Shown: in pieces, positions 1-7,541 of the stretch
How the letters are laid out: each line of letters begins with the position of its first letter
Numbering within the stretch: the stretch's first letter is position 1
Origin: Streptomyces pacificus
Lineage (GTDB): Bacteria; Actinomycetota; Actinomycetes; Streptomycetales; Streptomycetaceae
DNA: 64,000 nucleotides
Assembly: GCF_011766325.1 (NCBI RefSeq)
Contig: NZ_BLLG01000001.1
Location: 124,001-188,000 of the forward strand
Direction: 5' to 3'
Notes under the pieces: model-generated
What the model saw: the letters and a program-made list of their open reading frames with translations, nothing else
Databases searched by the model: none
What the model was told of the DNA's origin: nothing
Translations under genes and position numbers: made by a program

Positions 1-209
1 CCCGACCGTCACACGTCGTCCTATCCGGTGACAGGGCAGGTGAGTTCTCCCACAACGGGCACGTGCGAAGGAGCGCTCCACACTTTCGCGCCTTACGCTC
101 GACGGACCGCACGACCTCCCCTGCGCACCCTCGGCACCCCCGCCACCCGCCCCCGCCACCCGCCCCGTTTCCCGCTCACGGGACGACCGTCCACGGAGGT
201 TCCAGCTCC

Positions 210-962
210 ATGAAGCTCACCGTCGTCGGCTGCTCGGGGTCGTTCCCGTCCGCGGAATCGGCCTGCTCGAGCTACCTCGTAGAGGCCGACGGCTTCCGGC
301 TGCTGCTCGACATGGGCAACGGCGCCCTCGGCGAGCTGCAGCGACACATCGGTCTCTACGACCTCGACGCCGTCTTTCTGAGCCATCTTCACGCGGATCA
401 CTGCATCGACATGTGCGGGTACTTCGTCGCCCGCTACTACCGCCACGACGGAGGCCGTTGCGAAGCCATCCCGGTGTACGCGCCGGAGGGCGCGGAGCAG
501 CGGCTGACCACGGCGTACGCCGACACCCCCTCGGACACGTCGATGAGCGAGGTGTTCGACTTCCACTCCCTGAAGCCGGGCGTCTTCGAGATCGGGCCCT
601 TCTCGCTGCGCACCGAGAAGGTGGCGCACCCTGTCGAGACCTTCGCCGTCCGTATCGAGCACGGCGGCCGGTCCCTGACGTACTCCGGCGACACGGGTGT
701 CTGCGAAGCCCTGGTCGACCTGGCCCAGGGCACCGACCTCTTCCTCTGCGAAGCGGCCTTCACGCACGGCAAAGAGGACATCCCGGACCTCCATCTCAAC
801 GGTCGCGAGGCCGGCGCCCACGCCGCGCGCGCCGGGGCGGGCCGACTGGTGCTGACCCACATCCCGCCGTGGACGGACGCCGAGCGGAATCTCGCGGACG
901 CCCGGGATGTCTTCGAAGGCCCGGTCGAGCTGGCGACCCCCGGAGCGGTCTACGAACTCTGA
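210..962 (+). CDS. MBL-fold metallo-hydrolase
   Basis: The 250-residue protein has the metallo-beta-lactamase fold signature HLHADH at residues 59-64, preceded by a beta-strand-rich start with the GCSGSFPS loop, and later HPVET, SGDTG and a C-terminal LTHIPPW that would supply further metal ligands. This arrangement fits the RNase Z / phosphodiesterase-like branch of the fold, so a phosphoester substrate is plausible but not shown. A long upstream in-frame extension exists, but the ATG at 210 has a GGAGG-type site (ccacggaggttcc) just before it and begins exactly where the fold begins. It precedes the RNase PH gene by 244 bases in the same direction, which is consistent with an RNA-processing neighbourhood. 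Confidence 0.9.
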   Translation: MKLTVVGCSGSFPSAESACSSYLVEADGFRLLLDMGNGALGELQRHIGLYDLDAVFLSHLHADHCIDMCGYFVARYYRHDGGRCEAIPVYAPEGAEQRLTTAYADTPSDTSMSEVFDFHSLKPGVFEIGPFSLRTEKVAHPVETFAVRIEHGGRSLTYSGDTGVCEALVDLAQGTDLFLCEAAFTHGKEDIPDLHLNGREAGAHAARAGAGRLVLTHIPPWTDAERNLADARDVFEGPVELATPGAVYEL

Positions 963-1206
963 GACGCCGGGGCCCGGCTCGACGTACCGCCGCACGAGCG
1001 GCAGCGGAGCCCGCCCCACCGGCCCGGCGGGGTACGAGCCGGACCACGGGCGCTGCGCCCGCCGGCAGCGCCGGACCGCTTCCGGATGCCCCTGGCGGGG
1101 CGGCAGGGCCTGCCTGCGGGAACCGACACCCTCGACGCGGTGCGGTGGACGGCCCGGGACCGCCCACCGCACCGGGCCCCCAGCCGTGTACGGATAGGCT
1201 CACCGC

Positions 1207-1944
1207 ATGTCTCGTATCGACGGCCGCACCCCCGAACAGCTCCGCCCCGTCACCATCGAACGCGGTTGGAGCAAGCACGCAGAGGGCTCCGTCCTCATCG
1301 CCTTCGGCGACACCAAGGTCTTCTGCACCGCCTCCGTCACCGAGGGCGTCCCCCGCTGGCGGAAGGGCAGCGGTGAGGGCTGGGTCACCGCCGAGTACTC
1401 CATGCTGCCCCGCTCCACCAACACCCGCGGAGACCGGGAGTCCGTCCGCGGCAGGATCGGCGGCCGCACCCACGAGATCTCCCGCCTCATCGGCCGGTCC
1501 CTGCGCGCCGTCATCGACTGCAAGGCCCTCGGAGAGAACACCGTCGTCCTCGACTGCGACGTCCTCCAGGCCGACGGCGGTACCCGGACCGCCGCCATCA
1601 CCGGCGCCTACGTCGCCCTCGCCGACGCCGTCGCCTGGGCCCGGGCCAACAAGCTCGTCAAGGCCGGCCGCCAACCACTCACCGGCACCGTCGCCGCCGT
1701 CTCCGTCGGCATCGTCGACGGCACACCCCTGCTCGACCTCTGCTACGAGGAGGACGTACGCGCCGAGACCGACATGAACGTCGTCTGCACCGGCGACGGC
1801 CGGTTCGTCGAGGTCCAGGGCACCGCCGAGGCCGAGCCGTTCGACCGCAAGGAGCTCAACGCCCTCCTCGACCTCGCCACCGGCGGCTGCGCCGACCTCG
1901 CGGCGCTCCAGACCGCCGCACTCGCCACGTCCCTGGGCGGATGA
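1207..1944 (+). CDS. rph: Ribonuclease PH
   Basis: The 245-residue protein is full length for RNase PH, the phosphorolytic 3'-5' exoribonuclease that trims tRNA 3' ends. Family landmarks are visible: the N-terminal [14 protein letters not shown], the [10 protein letters not shown] segment at about residues 62-71, and the phosphate/RNA-binding [20 protein letters not shown] at about 82-101. The ATG at 1207 begins at the conserved N terminus. It is followed by a lipoprotein gene and the house-cleaning pyrophosphatase rdgB, an order common in actinobacteria. Cytoplasmic. Confidence 0.97.
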   Translation: MSRIDGRTPEQLRPVTIERGWSKHAEGSVLIAFGDTKVFCTASVTEGVPRWRKGSGEGWVTAEYSMLPRSTNTRGDRESVRGRIGGRTHEISRLIGRSLRAVIDCKALGENTVVLDCDVLQADGGTRTAAITGAYVALADAVAWARANKLVKAGRQPLTGTVAAVSVGIVDGTPLLDLCYEEDVRAETDMNVVCTGDGRFVEVQGTAEAEPFDRKELNALLDLATGGCADLAALQTAALATSLGG

Positions 1945-2152
1945 CCCGGGGCGACCCGCGTGGACGGGGGCATCGCCCGGGGTGAACAGGGCGGACCGGG
2001 GTGAACAGGGGGCGCCCCCCGGCCGGTCTCCCCGGGCGCAGCCCCCTCCCGGAGTAGAGAAGCAACCGAGGACGCCACCGCCGGCGTCACAGCAGCCATG
2101 GGCGTACGGGCCGAACCGTACGTCCGTCCGAGAACCCGGGAGGGACCGCCCC

Positions 2153-2530
2153 ATGCGCAGCCGCCGCATCGCACTCGCCGTCGTCACCGCCGTCGCGCTC
2201 ACCGGAGCCGTCGGCTGCGGCGCCGTCGACAAGGCCCTGGACTGCGTCAAGACCGCCGACGCCATAGCCACCAGCGTCGACGGGCTCTCCCGGGCCGTCA
2301 CCACCGCATCCGAGGACCCCACTCAGCTGGTCGAAGCCCTGGACGACATCGACAGGGAACTCGGAAACCTCAAGGACACCACCGACAACGCCGACCTCTC
2401 CCAGGCCGTCGACGACCTCTCCCAGGGCGTCGACAACGTCCGCACGTCCGTCGAGAACGGCGACGCCACCCCGGACATCACACCGGTCACCAACGCCGCC
2501 GCCGAACTCGGCAAGGTCTGCACCCCCTGA
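2153..2530 (+). CDS. Small secreted lipoprotein
   Basis: The 125-residue product starts with a basic MRSRR segment, a hydrophobic core and a lipobox ending AVGC near residue 22, so it should be lipid-anchored outside the membrane. The mature part is acidic and helical, with two near-identical DLSQ(A/G)VD motifs suggesting a short amphipathic repeat, and ends in a lone cysteine (KVCTP). The ATG at 2153 is chosen because the signal peptide starts there and a GGGAGGGA site lies about 8 bases upstream. No known domain is recognised. It sits between rph and rdgB on the same strand. Confidence 0.85.
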   Translation: MRSRRIALAVVTAVALTGAVGCGAVDKALDCVKTADAIATSVDGLSRAVTTASEDPTQLVEALDDIDRELGNLKDTTDNADLSQAVDDLSQGVDNVRTSVENGDATPDITPVTNAAAELGKVCTP

Positions 2531-2574
2531 GCGGAGCGGGCGCCGGACCCCGCCGTACGGCTGGACCCGTCCTC

Positions 2575-2640
2575 ACCGGGCGCCCGACCCCACCGGGCGC
2601 CCGTCGCCACCGGGCGCCCGTCGCCACCGGGCGCCGCGGG
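2575..2640 (+). repeat. 17-bp tandem repeat upstream of rdgB
   Basis: About three and a half copies of a GC-only unit containing caccgggcgcccg, spaced 17 bases apart, lie between the lipoprotein gene and rdgB. Each unit holds the short palindrome GGGCGCCC. It may form alternative hairpins and end the upstream transcript, but it has no T-tract. Confidence 0.7.
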
Positions 2641-2688
2641 CACCACCCGCGGCGCCCGCCCCACCACCGGCGCGGAGATACTGGGCGC

Positions 2689-3291
2689 ATGACCCGCCTG
2701 ATCCTCGCCACCCGCAATCCCGGAAAGATCACCGAACTCCGCGCGATCCTCGCCCACGCCGGACTCGGCCATGAACTCGCCGGCACCGACGCCTACCCCG
2801 AGATCCCCGACGTCAGGGAAACCGGCGTCACCTTCGCCGAGAACGCCCTGCTCAAGGCACACGCCCTGGCCCAGGCCACCGGCCTCCCGGCCGTCGCCGA
2901 CGACTCCGGCCTGTGCGTCGACGTCCTCGGCGGCGCCCCGGGCATCTTCTCCGCCCGCTGGTCGGGCACCCACGGCGACGACACGGCCAACCTCGAACTC
3001 CTGCTCGCCCAGCTCTCCGACATCTCCGGGGAACACCGCGCCGCCCACTTCGCCTGCGCGGCCGCCCTGGCCCTTCCCGACGGCACGGAACGCGTGGTCG
3101 AGGGCCGTCTGCGCGGCACCCTGCGCCATGTCCCGGCCGGGACCAACGGCTTCGGCTACGACCCGATCCTCCAGCCGGACGGCGAGACGCGGACCTGCGC
3201 TCAGCTGAGCCCCGAGGAGAAGAACGCGATCAGCCACCGGGGGAAGGCGTTCCGGGCGCTGGTACCGGTGGTGCGGGAGCTGCTGGGCTGA
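2689..3291 (+). CDS. rdgB: XTP/dITP diphosphatase (RdgB/HAM1)
   Basis: The 200-residue protein matches the Ham1/RdgB house-cleaning pyrophosphatase that hydrolyses non-canonical purine triphosphates (dITP, XTP) to monophosphates, keeping them out of DNA. Visible motifs are TRNPGKITEL at residues 8-17, the metal-binding ENA at 51-53, DDSGLCVD at 71-78, NGFGYDP near 150 and the C-terminal SHRGKAF. Length is normal for the family. The ATG at 2689 begins directly at the conserved first strand. Cytoplasmic; likely co-oriented with rph. Confidence 0.96.
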   Translation: MTRLILATRNPGKITELRAILAHAGLGHELAGTDAYPEIPDVRETGVTFAENALLKAHALAQATGLPAVADDSGLCVDVLGGAPGIFSARWSGTHGDDTANLELLLAQLSDISGEHRAAHFACAAALALPDGTERVVEGRLRGTLRHVPAGTNGFGYDPILQPDGETRTCAQLSPEEKNAISHRGKAFRALVPVVRELLG

Positions 3292-3343
3292 GGTGGCGGA
3301 GCGGAAGGCTCGGCTCGCGGGATGTGGGTCGAGCCCCCGGCTT

Positions 3344-3419
3344 TGGTGCGCCCGGTCGGATTCGAACCGACAAACACGACCACCTAAAGATCGCCGCTCA
3401 GCCCTTGGCGTACGGGCGC
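3344..3419 (-). tRNA. Class I tRNA with anticodon UAG (Leu codon CUA)
   Basis: Read on the minus strand, the 76 bases fold as a complete class I tRNA with encoded CCA (3344-3346) and discriminator A (3347). The 7-bp acceptor stem (3413-3419 with 3348-3354) is perfect. The D arm has three pairs plus a C/A at its end. The anticodon stem CGATC/GGTCG closes the loop TTTAGGT, and the variable loop is five bases (TGTTT). The T arm GTCGG/CCGAC encloses TTCGAAT. Positions 34-36 read UAG, which would decode CUA leucine, but bacterial tRNA-Leu normally has a long variable arm. The coordinates and fold are secure; the amino acid is not. Confidence 0.85.
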
Positions 3420-3509
3420 CCGTACCGCGCCCACTGTACTGGGCGCGATGGGTATCCGGTGCAACAAGGCCCCTCAGAGCCGGGGCATGGCCCGAGGAGC
3501 GTGGGAGCG

Positions 3510-4211
3510 CTACGCCCGCTCGTCCGGCGAACCGCCGTCCTTGCGCTTCTCCAGGCGTGCCCGCTTGCGTGCCTCCTTCAGGCGCTGCTTGTCGGCCCTG
3601 CGGAGTTTGCGCTCGACGCCGACGCCGCCCATGAGGGCGAAGCCGGTGACGGTCACCCGGGGTGAGCCGGGGGCGATGTCGTCGGGGTCGCCGCCGGAAC
3701 CCGCCTCGCCGAAGCCGCCCATCACGCCGAAGCCCCTGACGTCGACATGCAGGTCCGGAGGGGCGGTGATATGGATTCCGCCCATCAGGGTGAAGCAGCG
3801 GATGACGGTGTCCCGGTCCTCGAAGTCGGCCTCCCGCAGGTCGATCTCGCCGCCTCCCTGCAGGACGACGGCGGTGAACCTGCGGGCGACGGTCCAGGTG
3901 CCCCTGCGGCCGAAGCCGCCCCAGAACGCGAACGCGCCCTTGGACGTCGGTGGCCCGCCGATACGCCGGGCGTGGCCCATGGTGCCGGGGTCCGGTGCGG
4001 CGGCGGGGGGCGCCGGGCTGCCGCCCGGAGCCGGCAGGTCCCGCACGAGGGGCTCCAGTTCTCCGCGGGTACGTGCCTTGTAGGCGGCGTCGAGCCGGTC
4101 CCCGAACTCGTCCATGCCGAGGCGGCCCTCGGCGACGGCGTCCCGCAGCAGCTCGGCGATCCGCTCCCGTTCGGCGTCGGAGGCCCGCATGTCCGGAAGG
4201 TCGCTCGTCAT
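3510..4211 (-). CDS. DUF1707 and cell-wall-active-antibiotic-response-like protein
   Basis: The 233-residue protein starts with a DUF1707 domain (about residues 8-58, with MRASDAERERI and the LGMDEFGDRLDAAY core), a helical module common in actinobacterial sensor and membrane proteins. After a Pro/Ala/Gly linker it carries a beta-rich region (about 90-205) with three G-F-x-x-M-G-G-like turns (CFTLMGGIHI, GFGVMGGFGE, GFALMGGVGV), typical of the LiaF-like/DUF2154 beta-helix. The C terminus is a highly basic helix. No membrane segment is visible, so it is probably cytoplasmic. The start at 4211 fits the DUF1707 N terminus. Confidence 0.85.
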   Translation of the reverse strand: MTSDLPDMRASDAERERIAELLRDAVAEGRLGMDEFGDRLDAAYKARTRGELEPLVRDLPAPGGSPAPPAAAPDPGTMGHARRIGGPPTSKGAFAFWGGFGRRGTWTVARRFTAVVLQGGGEIDLREADFEDRDTVIRCFTLMGGIHITAPPDLHVDVRGFGVMGGFGEAGSGGDPDDIAPGSPRVTVTGFALMGGVGVERKLRRADKQRLKEARKRARLEKRKDGGSPDERA

Positions 4212-4268
4212 GCGGTCAGCCTAGTGCCTCGGCCGGACGGGAGCGCCGGGAAGGCCGCGGCGACTGAC

Positions 4269-4318
4269 GGGCCGTCCGGATGACCCACCGGCCGGCCGGT
4301 GGGTCATCCGGACGGCCC
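4269..4318. terminator. 50-bp perfect palindrome, probable bidirectional terminator
   Basis: Two 25-base arms (4269-4293 and 4294-4318) are exact reverse complements with no spacer. It lies 104 bases beyond the stop of the ABC ATPase gene (minus strand) and 57 bases upstream of the DUF1707 start. The RNA would form a very long GC-rich hairpin, as in T-tract-less Streptomyces terminators. Confidence 0.8.
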
Positions 4319-4421
4319 TCTGGCCGAGCTGCCGCGACCGGCCGAGTTGTCCCGCCGCATGAGGTCCCCCGGGCCCAGGGGTCTCGGGGGCCTCCGGAGC
4401 CACACGAGCTCTCATGCGGTC

Positions 4422-5447
4422 TCACGAACTCCCACGAGGTCTGACCGGGCCGGCCGGACGCTCCGAGTACATCCTGGCGATCACCGACTCGATGTCGGGT
4501 TCCCGTACCGACAGGTCCACGAGCGGGTACCCGTCGGCGATGGCGGCCACGATCGGCGCCGCGGAGGCCGAGGCCGGGAACGCCAGCCACTGGCGCGGGC
4601 CCTCGACCCGTACCGGCCGCGCGCCCGCGACCTCGATGGGCGGGAGCCGGTGTTCGAGGTCCACGACGAGGATGCGCTCGCCCGGCGCGATCGCGTGGAG
4701 TCCGGTGAGGGTGCCGTCGTAGACGAGCCGTCCGTGGTCGATGACCATGACGCGGTTGCACAGGTGCTCGATGTCGGTGAGGTCGTGGGTGGTGAGCAGG
4801 ACGGTCGTGGCGCGTTCGGCGTTCAGGTCGCGCAGGAACTCGCGCACCTTGGCCTTGGAGACGACGTCGAGGCCGATGGTGGGTTCGTCGAGGTAGAGCA
4901 CCTCGGGGTCGTGCAGCAGGGCGGCGGCGATGTCGCCGCGCATGCGCTGGCCGAGGGAGAGCTGCCGTACGGGCACGTCCAGCAGGGCGCCGAGGTCGAG
5001 CAGTTCGACGCAGCGCTCCAGGTTCTGCCGGTAGCGGGCGTCCGGGATCCGGTACATCCGGTGCATCAGCCGGTAGGAGTCGATCAGCGGCAGGTCCCAC
5101 CAGAGTGTCGTGCGCTGACCGAAGACCACACCGATGCGCCGGGCGAGCCGGGTGCGTTCGCGCGACGGGTCGATCCCGGCGACGCGCAGCCGCCCTCCGC
5201 TGGGGGTCAGGATGCCCGTCAGCATCTTGACGGTGGTGGACTTCCCGGCGCCGTTGGGGCCGATATAGCCGACCATCTCGCCGCGCGAGACGGTGAAGCT
5301 GATGCCGTCGACCGCCCGTACCCGGGTCTTCTCGCGGCGCAGCGGCCCCGTTCTGCGGCGTACGTCGAAGACCCTCTCCAGGCCGTCGAGTTCGATCAGG
5401 CCCCCGGTCCGGACGGGGTCCGCGGTGCGGATGGCTTCCTCGGCCAC
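4422..5447 (-). CDS. ABC-2 type exporter ATP-binding protein
   Basis: The 341-residue ATPase has Walker A GPNGAGKST at residues 63-71, the signature LSLGQRM, Walker B with the D-loop (VLYLDEPTIGLD) and the switch histidine in TTHDLTD. A C-terminal extension of about 80 residues after the ATPase core is typical of ATPases paired with ABC-2 permeases of the uncharacterised COG4586/4587/3694 family. It starts with GTG three bases after the stop of the upstream permease gene, so the three genes 7305-4422 form one operon. The transported substrate cannot be read from sequence. Confidence 0.93.
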   Translation of the reverse strand: MAEEAIRTADPVRTGGLIELDGLERVFDVRRRTGPLRREKTRVRAVDGISFTVSRGEMVGYIGPNGAGKSTTVKMLTGILTPSGGRLRVAGIDPSRERTRLARRIGVVFGQRTTLWWDLPLIDSYRLMHRMYRIPDARYRQNLERCVELLDLGALLDVPVRQLSLGQRMRGDIAAALLHDPEVLYLDEPTIGLDVVSKAKVREFLRDLNAERATTVLLTTHDLTDIEHLCNRVMVIDHGRLVYDGTLTGLHAIAPGERILVVDLEHRLPPIEVAGARPVRVEGPRQWLAFPASASAAPIVAAIADGYPLVDLSVREPDIESVIARMYSERPAGPVRPRGSS

Positions 5448-5450
5448 GTT

Positions 5451-6509
5451 TCAGCTCCCGGTGCTGCGGTAGGTGCGCAGACCCGCCCGCCACGCTGCCC
5501 CGGCGAGCGCGCAGCACCCGGCGGCGACGAGCGGTGGCGTGAAGGCGAGCCAGCGGGGCAGGTCGAGCGGGTAGGGCTGCCCGAGGACGTAGAGGGCGGG
5601 CAGCCAGTTGACGAAGGCGAGCGGTACGACGAAGGTGACGCCCCGGACGAGGTCCTTCGCGAAGACGGTGGGCGGGTACTGGAGGAGGGTGCTGCCGCCG
5701 TAGGTGAAGGAGTTCTGTACCTCGGCGGCGTCCTGGGCGACGAACTGGAAGGCCGCGCCGACGACGAACAGGGCCGCGAAGATCACGGCGCCGCTGAGCG
5801 GCATCATCGCCACCACGGCGGCTTTGAGCGGGGTCCAGGCGATGTCGAGGGCGAGGAGCGCGTAGCCGAGGACCAGCAGGCCCTGGGTGATGCGGCCGAG
5901 CCGGCGGAGGGCGAAGCGGTCGGCGGCGACCTGGGCGAGTACGGGGGCGGGCCGTACCAGGAGGGTGTCGAGCGTGCCGTCGCGCACCCTCCGTCCGAGC
6001 CGGTCCATGGATCCCATCGCGAGGTCGGCGAGCCCGAAGGCGGTCGCGGCCGCTCCGTAGAGGAGGGCGACCTCGGGCAGGCGGTATCCGGCGAGGGTGT
6101 CGACGTGTGTGAACATCAGCAGGATGACGGCGAAGTCGAAGGACGTGGCGGCGAGGTTCGCCAGCGCGGTCATGGCGAAGGACGCCCGGTAGGTCATGGT
6201 GGAGCGCATCCACATGGCGGCGACGAGCCCGTAGGCGCGCAGTCCGCAGCGCAGCGTGCGCAGGCGTTCGACGAGCCGGGTGTGTCCTGCGAGCCCGGTG
6301 TGTTCTGCCTGCAGGGTGTGTTCAGCGGGCAGGGTGTGTTCACCCGGTCCCGGTCCCGGTCCCGGCAGCGGGTGGCGGCCGGGCCGGGCGGCCGGCCCGG
6401 TGGCTTCGGGAGCGGGCGGGGGCTCCTCGGGATGCGGCGGGACGCCGCCGACGGAGCGCGCCGGCGTGGCGTGGCGGGGGTCCCGGCCGGCCCGGGGCGG
6501 TTCAGCCAC
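5451..6509 (-). CDS. ABC-2 type transporter permease subunit
   Basis: The protein (352 residues from the GTG at 6509) has about six hydrophobic helices and a segment with MGSMDRLGRRVRDGTLDTLL, the cytoplasmic loop seen in COG4587-like ABC-2 permeases. The N-terminal ~90 residues are hydrophilic, Pro/Gly-rich and contain EHT repeats encoded by a small tandem DNA repeat (about 6290-6350). The frame is open to 6602, but starting at 6509 gives an 8-base overlap with the upstream permease stop, favouring translational coupling. The low-complexity N terminus is odd for the family, and the true start could be further in. Confidence 0.85.
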   Translation of the reverse strand: MAEPPRAGRDPRHATPARSVGGVPPHPEEPPPAPEATGPAARPGRHPLPGPGPGPGEHTLPAEHTLQAEHTGLAGHTRLVERLRTLRCGLRAYGLVAAMWMRSTMTYRASFAMTALANLAATSFDFAVILLMFTHVDTLAGYRLPEVALLYGAAATAFGLADLAMGSMDRLGRRVRDGTLDTLLVRPAPVLAQVAADRFALRRLGRITQGLLVLGYALLALDIAWTPLKAAVVAMMPLSGAVIFAALFVVGAAFQFVAQDAAEVQNSFTYGGSTLLQYPPTVFAKDLVRGVTFVVPLAFVNWLPALYVLGQPYPLDLPRWLAFTPPLVAAGCCALAGAAWRAGLRTYRSTGS

Positions 6510-7305
6510 CCTGGACCACCACCCTTCGGGTGGCGGCGGACTGAAGGAGCCGGCCGGCACCCAGGAGGACGGCGGCCCAGCCCAGTTGGAAGGCGTAGGC
6601 ATGGACGAGCGCCCAGCCGGTGCGCTTGCCGAGGAGGACGTCGACGGGGATCTGGAGCAGTGAGGACCAGGGCAGCAGCCGGGCGAGTTCGCCGAGGGCG
6701 CCCGGGAAGACGGTGAGGGGCAGCAGCATGCCGGAGAAGAACATCCCGGCCAGCCAGCTGAAGTGGAGCACTCCCGCGCCGTCCATCAGCCAGAACGCCG
6801 ACAGGGCCGCGAGGTAGCGGAGAGCGAAGCTGACGGTGGCCCCCAGCGCGACGGAGGCGGCGAAGGCGAGCCAGGGGAGCGGGGACGCGGGCAGTGCGAG
6901 GTCGAAGGCGAGGGCGCCGAGCAGCAGCGGGGCGGCGCCGCGGCCGAGGAGGTGGAAGGCGGCGCGTCCCAGGTCTCGGGCGAGCCACCAGAGTTGCGGG
7001 TCGGCGGGGCGGTGGAGGTCGATGGCGATGTCGCCGGTGCGAATGCGTTCGACGAGTTCGTCTTCGAAGCCGCCGCCCATCGTGGCGCACGTCATCAGGA
7101 GGGCCTGGCACACCCACACATAGGTGACGGCCTGGGAGAGGTCGTAGCCGCCGAGGCCCGGGCGTTCGTCCCAGAGGGCGGTATAGGTGTGGGCCAGGAT
7201 GAAGCCGAAGACGGTGTTGGTGAAGACGCCGGCCGCTGTCGCCGCCCGGTAGGTCGCATAGCGCCGGAAGCTGCCTGCCGCGACGACCGCGTAGAGCCGC
7301 ACCAT
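6502..7305 (-). CDS. ABC-2 type transporter permease subunit
   Basis: The 267-residue membrane protein starts MVRLYAVVAAGSFRRY and has about six hydrophobic segments, plus the loop ELVERIRTGDIAIDLHRPAD, which resembles the matching loop of the second permease (RVRDGTLDTLLVRPAP). It is the first gene of the ABC operon and heads the heterodimeric membrane channel. The start at 7305 lies 236 bases from the divergent penicillin-binding protein gene. Confidence 0.92.
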   Translation of the reverse strand: MVRLYAVVAAGSFRRYATYRAATAAGVFTNTVFGFILAHTYTALWDERPGLGGYDLSQAVTYVWVCQALLMTCATMGGGFEDELVERIRTGDIAIDLHRPADPQLWWLARDLGRAAFHLLGRGAAPLLLGALAFDLALPASPLPWLAFAASVALGATVSFALRYLAALSAFWLMDGAGVLHFSWLAGMFFSGMLLPLTVFPGALGELARLLPWSSLLQIPVDVLLGKRTGWALVHAYAFQLGWAAVLLGAGRLLQSAATRRVVVQGG

Positions 7306-7541
7306 GGCCTCCTCCGGCGGTGGTCGTCGCTGCGCTTGTCCGGGACGGACGCGCCGAAGCGCATGACCCTAGCCCAGGGGCGTGGCCGTCGCGACCGTAT
7401 TACCGGCGGGGCCCGGACGTCCGGGGGTGTGGGGTGCAGTATGGGCACACCAAGCGAATCGCCCGAATTGTCGGCACCGGGCCGGGGTGCACCTCCGGGC
7501 AGGGTGTTCCTCCGGGCAGGGGCCGAGGAGTCTCCAGGGAC

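Noticed and set aside
796..2322. Long minus-strand open frame across rph
   Set aside because: It is a shadow of the codon bias in the plus-strand genes: Gly/Asp/Ala-rich, no motifs and opposite to a certain RNase PH.
2575..2640. CRISPR-like array from repeated GGGCGCCC
   Set aside because: The repeat is a simple 17-base tandem with no spacer variation and no cas genes in the window.
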